A stretch of 64,000 bases of DNA from assembly GCA_025769875.1 (NCBI GenBank), contig JAGFNK010000018.1, positions 1 through 64,000 of the forward strand. Direction: 5' to 3'. Below the pieces are notes generated by a model. It did not search any database, had not been told where the DNA came from, and saw only the letters and a list, made by a program, of their open reading frames with translations. How positions within the stretch are numbered: the stretch's first letter is position 1; every line of letters begins with the position of its first letter. This stretch comes from Russula earlei. Its lineage: Eukaryota > Basidiomycota > Agaricomycetes > Russulales > Russulaceae. A program made the position numbers and the translations under genes. Below, piece by piece: positions 11,388-22,751 of the stretch.

Positions 11388-11428
11388 ATATACATTCTTA
11401 TCAAAGCTCCTAATCCAGGCTGAACGGA

Positions 11429-13315
11429 TTAGGGAGAGGGAAAATCCGGTGAGACTCCAAGTTGGGCGGCCAGTGCGTCCTTGTCTTGGTCTGATAGTGC
11501 CTCCAATGTGGCCCTAGCAGCCGCAATTCGATCTTCAGGGGACGAAGATGAGCGGGTATGAGCAGGGTGAGTTGTTTCTACAATGGTAGATGTGTCGTCC
11601 CAGTCGATGAGGTTGATGTTCTGTTTGCGTCGTGGGCAGTCGCGCGCGAAGTGGCCTATTTGACCACACTCGAAACAATTATTGTTGTTTTGGTGACGAT
11701 TGTTATTGTTGCTAAGTTGCACAACTTGTCCTCTGAAGTTTCTCTGGTTTCGGAATGGGGGTGCTTGTGTTCTGTCAATGTCCATGGGTACTTGTTGGTT
11801 AGCCATGGATCTGGGTGCGTTTGATGAGTTATATCCTTGTTGGAATGATTGGAATGTTCCACGTCCTCCTGGGTTGAAGGTATTTCATTGTTGGTATTGT
11901 TGGTTCCCGCGATAAGGGAATCCTCCTCTGGGGACAAATGGGGTGCGTCTGAAAGTGTTGTTCTGTCCTAACAGATTGGCCAGCAATTGTTTTCCTTTGA
12001 CTATTTCAACTGCACGTTGCTTGATATCGTCGTAGGAATTCATATTCTGTGAGGTTAATATGGTGTCGAGGACGTTCTGTGGTAGTCCTCTCATAAAGAG
12101 ATGGGTCACAGAATCTTCTCCGAGCTGGTAGCCGGCTTTGCGAGCGAGCATCTCAAACGCTGCTATGTATTGATCTACTTCATTGTTTCTGAGTCGCAGA
12201 TCTGAGATCTTTCCAGCTGCGCGTTGTGCTCGTCCAGTATCTTGGAATTGTTGTTGAAATTCATGTAGGAATTGCTCCCACACTGCTGGAATGTCATCTT
12301 GTGGACCGAGAGTATCGATCCACGTTCCTATGCTCCTAGCCCAATTGTCGGTTTCTGGTCCTTTTATGAGAGTTAAGGCCAGTGCAACTTGTCAGATGGG
12401 GGAGTTCATGCCAGTGACAGTTCGATTGGCACGGAGATAGTCAGTTAATTCTTGAATAAACAGGTCTGCCTTGGTTCGGTCACCTTCGAATGGAATAGGA
12501 ATACTTCCGAGGGTTTTGGTATCGCCTGGTGCCAGTTGTGGTATCGGGATCTGAGGTAGGTTAGCGTTCGGACCATATCCTCCAGGGCCTCCCGGACCAC
12601 CAGGGCCTCCTGGGCCACCTGGACCACCTGGTCCTCCTGGTCCTCCAGATCCTGAAGGATGGCCTCCGCTTCATCGCAGAGCGTTTCTAAGAGCCTGATA
12701 TGTATCGTTTGGCGTGGTGGCGTTTGCTCTCCCAGCTGTGGTTGTTGTTGCGGCGACAGTCGACGTCGCGGCTGTGACAGTTGTTGTTGGTTGGGTAGTT
12801 GTGGCAGTGGTCGTGACTGTGGCCATGGTGTCTGCTCTCTGATGGGGAAGCGCTGATAAGGGAAGGTTGCTGGGGAAGAATACAGTGGGGGTGAGGGTGT
12901 CGTCGTCGTTCGATCTGATTGCGTCTGGTCAGAGGTCGTCGGGGATGGGCGCGTTTCGTATGTCTCGTGTGGTATTGGTTTCCTCTTCGATAGTTTCTGT
13001 GCTAGCTGGTTCTGAATGCTTATCGTCTGTATTTTCTCCAGCTTTCATTTCCTTGAGATTGTCTTGTAGTTCAAGGTTGTAGCAATTCAAATCCTCTCGT
13101 TCTTCTCCGAGGTAGCGCCTGCCGCTTTCGTCTTGGAATATTTCGTACCAAGTGTTTGCTCCGTAGTAAACTGGTACTGTGAGATCGTCGAATACTCGTC
13201 CTCCTGATGGATGAGTAATGTAACAGCCTAGTGTTTGTTTGTTCTCTTTGGGTCCAACCCAATACGTTCGTGTGTTGAACGGTACGGTGAGCCTATTCTG
13301 CTCTGGCAGGTAAAC
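11429..13315 (-). pseudogene. gag: Gypsy M gag, four in-frame stops
   Basis: One frame runs from about 13315 to the TAG at 11429-11431, interrupted by TGA at 12929-12931, 12671-12673, 12392-12394 and 11885-11887. No initiating ATG is evident at the 5' end, where a TGA (13316-13318) precedes it. Order: N-terminal region (PKENKQTLGC), Thr/Ala-rich linker, a collagen-like run of GGP triplets at about 12570-12660, then the Ty3-type capsid domain (WEQFLHEFQQQF, RLRNNEVDQYI). An Asn/Gln-rich linker and one CCHC zinc knuckle (CFECGQIGHFARDC) follow. The tail is acidic and Ser-rich. Gag would assemble the virus-like particle and bind RNA. Several stops sit where CGA would fit the frame, compatible with C-to-T decay. 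Confidence 0.9.
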
Positions 13316-13348
13316 TCAATCCCTGCGTGACGAAGCCGTGATGAAACA

Positions 13349-13361
13349 AAGTCGAATCTAA
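13349..13361 (-). promoter_or_regulatory. Gypsy M primer binding site, candidate self-priming site
   Basis: Directly after the 5' LTR the element reads TTAGATTCGACTT. Eleven of these bases (AGATTCGACTT) are complementary to AAGTCGAATCT inside the same LTR (plus-strand 13482-13492), 34 nt after its TATATAA box (about 13520-13526). It does not look like a usual tRNA 3'-end site. Confidence 0.65.
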
Positions 13362-13711
13362 TGTCACCGCCATCGGGTCAGACGATGATTAATTAGATCC
13401 GTTGAGTGTTGATGGTAGAGTTAACTGGTAGTCAAGCAGTTAATGAGAAGAAAGGAATCGATTGTCTGGTAACTAGACAGGAGATTCGACTTGGACTCCT
13501 AATGAGCCCTTCGTGCGGTTTATATACCTGGTGAGATACCGAGAGTTTAGTAGTACATTCGAGAGTTGGGAACTGTGAGAATTGACGAGAACTTGACGGA
13601 AGGGTCGACGCGCGGGAGGAAGAGACAAGTGGCTACCACACGTGACTGGAATGTTCGAAAATTTACCATACGCGGCTCTTCCCTTTATGCCCTGGTGGGC
13701 ACGCGGTATCA
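13362..13711 (-). repeat. Gypsy M 5' LTR
   Basis: 350 bp, the partner of 6740-7089. It holds the TATA box (minus strand TATATAA from 13526) and the presumed transcription start near 13492. Confidence 0.93.
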
Positions 13712-13716
13712 GGTAC

Positions 13717-13781
13717 AGTCCAATAGGACTACAGAGGCATAAACTCGCTTGTGTCAGGTTTCAGGCTTACTGAGTGCATTA
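13717..13781 (+). repeat. Solo LTR D2, segment 2
   Basis: A 65-bp piece of the D2 LTR lying between gypsy M and copia E. It links GGTAC and CATTA, the target duplications of those two insertions. Confidence 0.8.
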
Positions 13782-14052
13782 TGTCATTGTGATTTATTAC
13801 TGATGCACTGTAGATATCACTCTGGGGTGTCAGCACAATGCTCCAGACAGTAGTTCCATTGTTTGAATTGACTTATGGCTTAGTCAGGTCGATATTACAG
13901 GCAGAGGAGCAGTAGTATACCTTAGTCTCAATTGCTCCTCTGCAGGTGTGTAGTAGTTTGACTCCTCATAACAATACTAGTCTCAATTGCTCCTCTGCAG
14001 TTCCCTTTGAGTCCTGTGGACATAAGGGTGCTAATAGGTCGCTTATTTAACA
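13782..14052 (+). repeat. Copia E 5' LTR
   Basis: 271 bp, TGTCATTGTG...TTATTTAACA. It contains a partial repeat of CTCAATTGCTCCTCTGCAG (two copies, about 13926 and 13981). Confidence 0.93.
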
Positions 14053-14067
14053 GGTTATGGGCCCTGC
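14053..14067 (+). promoter_or_regulatory. Copia E primer binding site (half initiator tRNA-Met)
   Basis: GGTTATGGGCCCTGC follows the LTR. Its complement carries CAT within GGGCCCATAACC, matching the anticodon stem-loop of initiator tRNA-Met. Copia-type elements are known to use such cleaved half-tRNAs. The same site is present in F, G1 and G2. Confidence 0.8.
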
Positions 14068-14075
14068 TGTGCGAC

Positions 14076-15823
14076 TTTACTGTCGTTTTCATGTGACCTT
14101 GCACTTGCCATTTTTGGATGTCATTTCGAGTGCGAAAATAAAACTGCTATATCTCAACAGTTTCTCAACAGATTGCCTTTAAACTTTGACAGTAGAACCT
14201 TATATGTTGTATCTAGGTGCAGCTAAAATATGGGAGCCTAATATCTAGTTCTTGAAATGTTGATTTTCGGGTGGTGACATGAGTGCAAAACTTTGAACTG
14301 CCATATCTCAACTGTTTCTAAACCGATTGACTTGAAACTTCAACAGTGGGATCCCATGTACTGTATCTAGGTGCAGCCCAAGAGTTGGGGTCTGATTCTT
14401 AGTTTTTGAAGTTTTGGTTTTTGGGTGTGATCTGAGTTCGAAATTTCGATCTGCCATATCTCAACCGTTTCTCAATAGATTGCCTTGAAACGTGGACAGT
14501 GGGACCTTATATACTGTATCTAGGAGCAGCGAAAATATGGGAGCCTAATATTCAGTTTTTGAAGTTTCGAGTTTTGGGTGCCGAGCTGCGTGCGAAATTT
14601 TGTACTGCCATGTCTCAACCATTTCTCAATGGATTGTCTTGAAACTTGGACAGTGGAACCTCATGCACTGTAGCTAGATGTTTCACTCATTGGATGTTCA
14701 CGTTTTGGGGTGCCAACCCCAAGCATGATAATATTACATTATCCCTACAGCTGAATCCATCCATCCATGATATGATATGACTATTACAACTGTACTGCGC
14801 GAGAAGGGCACACTTAAGTTCATGGGGCTGGACAAGGACTGAGGGAAGAGTGAAAGAGACAAAATTGAAATGATGACGCGAGGTGTGTGTCGAGGCAGCA
14901 ATAGGCATCGGCACAGGTACATGTGCGTGTAGCTTCTTCAGTGAGTCTTCGGCCTCGCGCGCGTGTGGTCACATCGTTGCAAAGGGGGGTGTGCACATTC
15001 TGAGGTGTTGCCATGCGTTGGAATGCGGGCACAGTGCAGGGAAGCAGGAGGGAGGAGTGTGCTTGCGTCGTGTGTCAAATGTGTCGTCGCGACGTGGTGT
15101 TGCCAGGTGTCGGCCGTGTTGCTGATACTGTATTGGTGCTGCTGCTGTTGTTGTTGTCGTTGATCCTGGTGCTGCTGTCATGGCAGAGGCTGAGGCATGG
15201 TCGTTTGAGGCAATGGGGTGGCGAGAGGCAAGGGCGTAGGTGATGGCGTATGGAAAAGCGTGAGCATCTGAGGGGGTGACTTGCGTGTTGCTCGTGCTGT
15301 CATCTTGTGGGCGTGGCGACGAGGTCTTCGCCACTGCAGGTGATGGCAGCGCTCGTGGGTGAGGTTGTACGTATGGATGGGGATGCGGTGGAAGGGGAGG
15401 AGTGGTGCGGCGTGGTGCTTGCATCGGCGACTTCTCCTGTGGCGACATTGTGGTGGCGGCTGGTGATCTTTCTGCGGGGCAGCGTCGAGGTAATGATGGG
15501 TGATGCTGGACGTGCAGGAACCACAGGGACAACGGGAGCAGGCGATGTGAAGGCGTGACATTTCGGCAACCGTACCTGCTGTTACGGGGCAGGGTGGGGA
15601 ACGTGGCAGCGTGGGTTTTGCCTGGAGTTGCGTAGAAGCGCGGCTGTGTGCGCGCATACGTTGGGCAGCAGAGAGGTGATGTCGTGCCGGGCGGGAGAGC
15701 GGGTAAACGCGTGCATGCACCGAGGGGGTCCAGGGGGCGTGATCCATTCGTCGTGAAGGGAAGTAGGATGTTCACATCCTCAGAAAGCGCCGAAGAGTGT
15801 CCTGCCGGTGAGAAGGGACGAGC
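14076..15823 (+). repeat. Fold-back left arm
   Basis: The outer 640 bp is a tandem repeat array. The inner kilobase is GC-rich, with CAG/CTG-type low complexity near 15135-15180. A 268-codon open stretch on the minus strand (14969-15775) is Pro/Thr/His-rich and looks like composition-driven openness rather than a gene. Confidence 0.85.
14100..14690 (+). repeat. About 154-bp tandem repeats, four units
   Basis: The phrase CTGCCATATCTCAACNGTTT recurs at about 14144, 14298, 14451 and 14605. Each unit also holds GACAGTGGGACC-like and CTGTATCTAGGTGCAG-like blocks. The mirror array is at 24510-25100. Confidence 0.85.
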
Positions 15824-16106
15824 GCGACGTGTCCACAGCGACGTCGCTCAGAGGTGCCTTGGACTCCGATGTTGAGGATGCAAGAAGTAGACCTGTCTCT
15901 TCAAAGGTCTCCTGGATTGCCGTCATTTGATACAAATCATCCTGCTTCCTGTTGCGGTTGCCTCCAGGAGAGACCTGGGTGATACGGACTGTGGGTGGGA
16001 TCAGCCAAAGGTACGCGCACGATGTCACCACCACTTGGGATAAGCAATACGTAGATTCAAATAGCGTGAGAATGTGCGAGTAAGCACTCCAAGTGCTAGC
16101 ATGCAC
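15780..16106 (-). pseudogene. Captured Nudix hydrolase fragment in the fold-back loop
   Basis: A 108-codon frame whose middle (residues about 45-77) reads SPGGNRNRKQDD then TAIQETFEETGLLLAS. This is the Nudix box region (G-x5-E-x7-REUxEExGU) with the first Arg changed to Gln, and with the SPGG lead-in seen in peroxisomal CoA/NUDT19-like Nudix proteins. Nudix enzymes hydrolyse nucleoside diphosphate derivatives. Only this exon-sized part is present, and the reading frame runs into the right end of the left arm. There is no start context and no C-terminal domain. It is best read as a gene fragment picked up by the fold-back element; the donor gene is not in the window. Confidence 0.75.
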
Positions 16107-16223
16107 AAGCGAAAAGAAAATCCGGAACCGCGATTGCGAATACGAGACTACAGATAGGAAAACAAGAGAGAGACAAGCAATCCGACTTATTCCTACATAG
16201 GTCCCCTGGTGCTTTTCTTATAG

Positions 16224-16283
16224 CTCGTCCCTTCTCACCGGCAGGACACTCTTCGGCGCTTTCTGAGGATGTGAACATCCTAC
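16224..16283. repeat. Fold-back right arm, segment 1
   Basis: 60 bp, the exact inverse of about 15763-15823. It is separated from the rest of the arm by hAT J1, whose duplication CATCCTAC starts at 16276. Confidence 0.85.
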
Positions 16284-17528
16284 TAGGGTTTTTCCGGCCC
16301 GGCTTGGCCTGAAAGCCCCGGCTTTGGCTCGGCCCGAGGCGGCTTTGGCTTTCTAAAACCCCAGGCCGGGCCAAAGCCGTCAAACCTGGCTTGGCTCCGG
16401 CTTGGCCTGGCCTAGGCCACGGCTTTTGTACGTAAGATTTTCTGTATCTGAGCCCGCTGGCCACATGACTTGTACCACCCTTGCGCGTTCACTTTCCCGA
16501 AGGGAACGTCTTTCATCCCACTCACATCCCTCCTTCCAACTATCGTCATTCCTTTCACCTCACTCTCCTTTCCTCGCGTTCCCACTCTCGACGTCATCCC
16601 CACCGCGTTGCCCACTCCATGTCAGCAGACTACAACAACGGCTCAATTCGATCGCCGTCGACATCACTCGCCTTGCCCCTCAACGCCTTCATCCCTTCGG
16701 TCTTCAAGTCGGAGCACGGCTCCTCCCCACACTTCAACCTACGGCACGACACCATCGCCGTCCGGCTGCGCCTCGCGCCCTCCCAAGACCGTCCCTCAAG
16801 CATCGTCCTCGCGTCCGCCACACGTCTCGCACGGACCCGTATGACGCGTTCGTCATCGTCACCATCGCCTTACCCGAGGGCTCGCTGCCCACAGCGCCTC
16901 GCCCATCATCATTGCCGCCCTATTCGAGGGCTCGCTGCCCATAGCGTCTCGCCCCCGACATCATCGCCGCATCGCCTCGTGCTCGCGGAGTCACAGTAGG
17001 AGGACTTTAGAATAGCACTTTTGTATTTAAATATCAAATATATTACAGAGTTGTTATGTTCTGGAGAGCATGATGAGGCATGGTAAGAGCATGGATTATA
17101 CATGTGGAATGAGTGAAGTCCAGTGTACAACATGGTATGCTGCGGGACGAAGCGATCTAAGACTGAGGAAAGGGATTACAAGCAAGCAACGCAACTGAGC
17201 ATTGCACATTGACATATAGGCCACCAAGGCTTACATTGTACATGTACTTGACTCAAGCAAAAAGGAAGGTTGAGAGGGAAGCACAGATATGACGATGAAA
17301 AACAACAGGGAACAATGGTGTGTCCATGTCCATGCAAAGTTGATAAATTAAAGTTTGATGATTACCCAAATGATCAAAGCCGGGGCTTGACGGCCCGGCT
17401 TTGGCTTTTCAAATCACAGGCCGGGCCAAAGCCGTCACGAAGCCGTCACTTTGGCCCGGCTCGGCCCGGCCTATTTCGGCCTGGCTTGGCCTGGCTCACG
17501 GCCTGAGGCCGGGCCGGGCACATCCCTA
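16284..17528. mobile_element. Non-autonomous hAT element J1 with internal filler sequence
   Basis: 1245 bp flanked by an exact 8-bp duplication CATCCTAC (16276-16283, 17529-17536), the hAT hallmark. Ends read TAGGGTTTTTCC and, inverted, TAGGGATGTGCCC. About 150 bp at the left and 220 bp at the right are GGCCCGG-rich and match the ends of J2 (25855-27280). The middle (about 16436-17300) is unrelated to J2 and has no transposase. It holds Ser/Pro/Arg-rich open stretches (for example an ORF from 16481 containing MSADYNNGSIRSPSTS) and a roughly 50-bp direct repeat near 16868 and 16924. The filler may be captured host DNA. Confidence 0.85.
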
Positions 17529-18582
17529 CATCCTACTTCCCTTCACGACGAATGGATCACGCCCCCTGGACCCCCTCGGTGCATGCGCGCATTTACCCGC
17601 TCTCCCGCCCGGCACGACATCACCTCTCTGCTGCCCAACGTATGCGCACACACAGCCGCGCTTCTACGCGACTCCAGGCAAAACCCATGCCACCACGTTC
17701 CCCACCCTGCCCCATAACAGCGGGTACGGTTGCCGAAATGTCATGCCTTCACATCGCCCGCTCCCGTCGTCCCTGCGGTTCCCGCACATCCAGCATCACC
17801 CATCATTACCTCGACGCTGCCCCGCAGAAAGATCACCAGCCACCACCACGATGTTGCCACAGGAGAAGTCGCTGATGCAAGCACCATGCTGCACCACTCC
17901 TCCTCTTCCACCGCATCCCCATCCATACATACAACCTCACCCACGAGCGCTGCCATCACCTGCAGTGGCGAAGACCTCGTCGCTGCACCCACAAGATGAC
18001 AGCACGAGCAACACGCAAGTCACCCCCTCAGACACTCACGCTTTTCCATAACGCCATCGCCTATGCCCTTGCCTCTCGCCACCCCATTGCCTCCAACGAC
18101 CACGCCTCAGCCTCTGCCATGACAGCAGCACCAGGATCAATGACAACAACAACAGCAGCAGCACCAATATCAGCAACACGGCCGACACCTGGCAACACCA
18201 CGTCGCGACGACACATTTGACACACGACGCAAGCACACTCCTCCCTCCTGCTTCCCCGCACTGTGCCCACATTCCAATGCATGGCAACACCTCAGAACGT
18301 GCACACCCCCCTTTGCGACGATGTGACCACACGCGCGCGAGGCTGAAGACTCACTGAAGAAGCTACACGCACATGTACCTGTGCCGATGCCTATTGCTGC
18401 CTCGACGCACGCCTTGCGTCATCATTTCAATTTTGTCTCTTTCACTCTTCCCTCAGTCCTTGTCCAGCCCCATGAACTTAAGTGTGCCTTCTCGCGCGGT
18501 ACAGTTAATAGTCATATCATATCATGGATGGATGGATTCAGCTGTAGGGATAATGTAATATTATCATGCTTGGGGTTGGCAC
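17529..18582. repeat. Fold-back right arm, segment 2
   Basis: Reverse complement of about 14720-15770. It includes J1's right-hand duplication and ends with GGCAC (18578-18582), the duplication made by copia F. Confidence 0.85.
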
Positions 18583-19497
18583 TGTAGAAACTAAACAGTC
18601 TATTTGGGGTATGGAAGGGTTGTTATGCGTGAGTGTATGCAGCGTCGAAGAGGACCTGCACGTTCGCACACGTGGGAATCGCTGAATAATGTAACGACTG
18701 TACTCAGTGACTCGCGCGCGTGAGCGATCACTTGGGATATATATTTACCTGAATAATGTAACGACTGTACTATTCAAGAATGAGCTTTATGGAACGAAAG
18801 GAACGATATGTTGCGCAGCATAGAGCACAGCTAACAGGCCAAGCAACCCACCTTAGAGGTTGTGCTAATGCTCAAGTGATATTGGGGTGTAGAGCGATGT
18901 GTATACTCGTCTACAAGTATGGTATTTATACCTCTATGACCCAGGGCTGTTCCTAAGTCCAAAAGAGGTGACTACAGGTGTCCACTATATCGCGCATTAA
19001 GTGATGCGTGATGTGGAAACGTTCTAGACGCAGCATAAGGCTGCATCTTGTGATAGATAGCGTAGTATGTGTAACCCTATTGCCATAAGCGCATATACTA
19101 AAGTTCTGTCTAACATGTAACATCTATGAGCAGATCTTGAACCTTGTATGAAGGTCTTCGCCTTCTTTGATCCGTTCGGGTTCCGGTTCAACACGATAAG
19201 TAAGTGGAAACACACCTCAGTGACTCGCACGCGTGAGCGATCACTGAGGAGCAAGGGTAAACTATCTACTCATTTAAGTAGGCAGGAGGTAAGCGAATGG
19301 TATCCAAATGACGGAACATCAGTCGACCCAATCAGCATCTACGTCAATTGACTAGACTAGGTACGAACTGAGTGTAAATAACTAGTTCTACTTGGAGGTG
19401 CTAAGAGCAGTCCTGGGTATATATCCTGAGTGAGGGGATCCCTCACTCGGCTTCGTGTGCTCGCGATCGAGCTCACCCGTGGTCGGGAATCACAACA
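18583..19497 (-). repeat. Copia F 3' LTR (interrupted)
   Basis: Plus-strand reading is TGTAGAAACT...TCACAACA. It carries GC-rich palindromic blocks of the type GACTCGCGCGCGTGAGCG and a repeated TGAATAATGTAACGACTGTA. It is split at CGATA by a solo LTR of family G. Confidence 0.92.
18809..19193 (-). repeat. Solo LTR of copia family G
   Basis: 385 bp flanked by CGATA (18804-18808, 19194-19198). It is nearly identical to the LTRs of G1 and G2 and is the innermost insertion of the nest. The minus-strand orientation matches G1. Confidence 0.93.
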
Positions 19498-21125
19498 CTC
19501 CCCCTCGCTTTGTGAACAGGCCAAGTCCTGATGCAAAGTGTTTGACTTTCACTGAGGGAAGTGCCTTGGTGAGGGCGTCGGCGAGCATATCATCTGTTGG
19601 ACAGTATATGAGTCGCGCGGACCCCTGCTCGATGACCCATCGGATCCAGTGGTAGCGGACGTCGATGTGTTTGGTCCGGGCATGGTACTGGTGATCGCGC
19701 GCGAGTGCGATGGCAGATTGATTGTCAGAGAAAAGGGTGGTAGGGTTGGAGAGAGGCCCGAAAACTTCTGATAGGAGACTGTGCAGCCAGAGCGCTTCCT
19801 TCATTCCATGGGTGGCCGCAATGTATTCACTCTCTGTGGTCGAGAGCGAAATGATCTCCTGGCGCTTTGAGGACCACGAAACGGCGCCGCCGTCGATGAG
19901 GAAGGTGTAGCCTGAGATGGCGCGCCGATCCTTGGCCATGCTGCCATCGGCGTCTGCGTAGCCTACGAGGACGCGCCTGGTTTCGCCGTAGGTGAGCCAC
20001 AGGTCGCGTGTGCCGGCCAGGTAGCGGAAGATACGCTTGACGGCCTGCCAGTGTGCTGGTCCCGGGTTTGAGGCAAAACGTGCGACAGTCGCGACGGCAA
20101 ATGCGATGTCCGGGCGCATTGAGAGTGCAGCCCAATTGAGAGCACCGATGGCCTCTTGGTACGGCGCGTCGCGCATGGCGGCATATTCGGCTGCGCTGGA
20201 GGGGGACTGCTCACTGGTTAGGCGCACCTGGATATCCATGGGTGTGGAAAGTGGTTTGAGCTCATCCAAGTGGTAACGGCGGAGAATGGCGTCAATGTAC
20301 GCCCGCTGGGAGAGGTGAATAGTCCCGCCTGTGCGGTCGTGCTGGACCTCGATGCCGAGCATCCAGTGGAGCTCACCGAGGTCTGTGACCTCGACGTGCT
20401 TGCGTAATCCGGCCTTGAGGTCGTTTACAAGTTGCACGTTGCTCGCTGCAATTGTGCAATCGTCGACATGCACGGCAACGACTATAATGTCGTGCGCGCG
20501 ACCTCCGGACTTGAAGAAGACAGCTTGATCAACAGAGCACTGTCTGAACTGTAGGGATGTGAATATGGAGGAGAGTTTTTGGTACCACCTCCTGCCGGAC
20601 TGTTTCAGTCCGTAAAGTGTTTTCATGAGGCGTAGCACATGCGTGCCCACCTTTGGGTCTCGGTACCCCAGAGGATGCTGCATGAACAGCACTTCGTTGT
20701 TGTTGAGCACACCATTTAGGTAGGCACCTTTGATGTCGATCTGATGGAGTTCCAGCTGAAGATGATTTGCCATAGCAATGATGGCGCGCGACGATGCAAG
20801 GCGTGCTACCGGGGTATATGTGTCGTCATAGTCGACACCACCTATCTGACTGAAACCTTGGGCAACGAGGCGCGCCTTGTAGCGCGCGATATTGCCTGCT
20901 GTGTCCTTTTTGGCTTTGAAAACCCATTTGGAGCCGATGATGTTTACTCCGGCTGGCGGTTCTTCAAGGCGCCAGGTGCCCGCGGTTTTGAGCGTTGTGA
21001 GCTCTTCCTCAATGGCCTTCTCCCAGAGAGGCCAGTCTGGTCTGCGTTTGGCTTCGGCAAGTGAGCGTGGCTCGAGTGCTTCGGCGTCGGCTGTTGCGGT
21101 TGCGAATGCGAGCTCGAGGCCGACT
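19490..21125 (-). pseudogene. pol: Copia F RT-RNase H part of pol
   Basis: Reads on from the integrase after a frameshift near 21125. It then stays open to its stop about 10 bp inside the 3' LTR end. RT: WPLWEKAIEEEL, GSKWVFKAKKD, YKARLVAQGFSQ and the catalytic pair in VAVHVDDCTIAA. LTYGETRRVLVGYADAD starts the RNase H part, followed by GGAVSWSSKRQEIISLSTTE, LFSDNQSAIAL and ADALTKALPSVK. All key acidic residues are present. It would copy the element RNA and degrade the hybrid. Only the upstream shift and the TGA in the protease part keep this copy from encoding a full polyprotein. Confidence 0.94.
19498..19508 (-). promoter_or_regulatory. Polypurine tract of copia F
   Basis: On the minus strand GCGAGGGGGAG directly precedes the 3' LTR. 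Confidence 0.8.
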
Positions 21126-22751
21126 GTGGTCCTCGAGGAGCGTGGGCAGGCCATCGTCGACGGACCATGCTCCCCCTGCTTCCTCCGCGTCGAGGGGTCT
21201 GGGCAAACGGATGCCGCGTGGGATGCGCGGGGTGCTCTGGTGTGGGGAAGTAACGCCCTCTCCCGCTTGGAGGTTGCGCACGATGCGCGAGGGCTTGCGT
21301 AGCCGGGTGGAACGCCGAGGGGCGTTGTTGAGGGTGGTCTCGACTTCTTCTTCTGAGGGAGGATACTGATCTGGTACTTGCGGTGTGTCAGGCGTTTTGG
21401 GTACAAGGGGTGTATTAGAGTGGGCTGGGTCCACTTCCAAGTCGTGGTCAGAGTGGGTAGGTGACTCGGGCACCTCGTGTAGGTCTGACTCATCAGCGGG
21501 CCGCTCGCTTCCCACGGTTGGCAATGCGATGGGCTGCTCCCCCTTGAGCGGCACGTTCGATGCGAAATACACGTCCCGCTCAATGCTGACTATTCGAGTT
21601 TTCGGGCAGTATACCCTGTGGGCATGTGAGTCAGTGTCAACACCAAGCCATTTGCCCTCGCGTGCCCTCGGGTTTAACTTGGAGCCTTTCTTCCCAGTGT
21701 GCACCCAGACACTGCAACCCCACCGGTGCAGGCCAGACAGATCTGGTGGCTCCTTGTGAAGGGCTTCATACGGTGTCTTGCCATCTAGTGCGCGCGTGGC
21801 GGTTCGGTTCTTGAGCCACATGGCATGCCGCAGCGCCTCGCCCCATAACGACTTGGGGAGGCCACTTCCGTGTGAGAGCACGCGCATGCGTTCGAGCAGT
21901 GTCCGGTTAAGGCGCTCCGTGATGCCATTGTGCTGCGGCGTGTCATGCGTGGTGAGACGGCGTGCGGTGCCGGCCGTGGCCAGGTGTTTGTCAAAGGGGC
22001 CACTCAGGTATTCGCCTCCGCGATCGGAGCGAAGTACTTTGATGGCTTTGCAATGCCCCTGAGAGATCGCCCAGGCTTCAAAGGCCTTATACTTCTCGAG
22101 TGCCTCTGATTTCTTTGTGAGCAGGAAGGCAATAGTGTAGCGTGTTGCACTGTCTGTGAATGAGATAAAGTGCTTGCGCCCTTGACGTGTTGCGATGGAC
22201 GCGGGCCCCCACAAGTCGCTGTGTATCTCTTCACCGAAGTGTTGGGCAGGCGGGCTCCGACGCACTTTCAGAATAGGGAGGCGAGTAGCACGCGCGTATA
22301 TGCACGCATCGCAATCGCTTTCCTTTGATGCGGGGTCGACAATAATGCCTCTGACGGCACCGGTTTGGATTAATTTGCACGCACTGGAGGGGGCAATGTG
22401 CCCTAGGCGTCTGTGTAGCTCCATCAGTGAGAGCTCGATTGCATGGGCATACTCCGCGCGCCGTTCAACACGATATAATCCGCGCGCGCTGCGTGGTATG
22501 CGTGCCACATGCTCGCCTTCCAGGGTGGCAATGCTCAAATGCCCATCACGCAATTCCATACGATAGCCTTCACTGTCCAGTTCTCCTAATGAGATGAGTG
22601 TGTAAGCGACCTGCGGGGCGTGTAGGACTCCATGGAGCCTCAGCGTGCCCCGTCCTCCTGCATTAGGTACTGGCACAGTGAGCGATCCTATGCCGATTGC
22701 TTTGAACTGCTCCTGATTTGCAGTGATAAGAGTTATGGGAGGGGACAGGGG
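21125..22751 (-). pseudogene. pol: Copia F integrase part of pol
   Basis: Same frame as gag after the TGA at 22752-22754. The GAG_pre-integrase segment has LMELHRRLGHIAPSSA and the zinc-binding CDACIYAR. The catalytic triad is visible as IHSDLWGP, RSDRGGEYLSG and HNGITERLNRT. FGEEIHSDLWGPAS and LPKSLWGEALRHA are typical copia spacing. The C-terminal tail is acidic/Pro-rich and ends with RRSTRLRKPSRIV before the frameshift near 21125. It would insert cDNA with the 5-bp duplications seen for this element. Confidence 0.93.

Larger units (their letters stand above)
6740..13711 (-). mobile_element. Gypsy element M, near full length, minus strand
   Basis: Two 350-bp LTRs (6740-7089, 13362-13711) and an exact GGTAC duplication (6735-6739, 13712-13716) bound a 7.0-kb Ty3/gypsy element. 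In transcription order it has gag, pol (protease, reverse transcriptase, RNase H, integrase, chromodomain) and a third ORF. It is inserted in solo LTR D2. By eye the LTRs differ at about nine positions, nearly all transitions, so it is not recent. Gag and pol both carry stops or frameshifts, so it is not autonomous now. Confidence 0.95.

Noticed and set aside
14053..14075. 8- or 9-bp target duplication of the fold-back element
   Set aside because: Left flank GTGCGACT and right flank GCAGAGCT are only loosely alike; not accepted as a duplication.
14969..15775. 268-codon minus-strand frame in the fold-back left arm, with a partner at 17401-18051
   Set aside because: Pro/Thr/Ala/His-rich low complexity, open in several frames at once because of GC-rich composition. 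The mirror copy has a different stop pattern; no domain.
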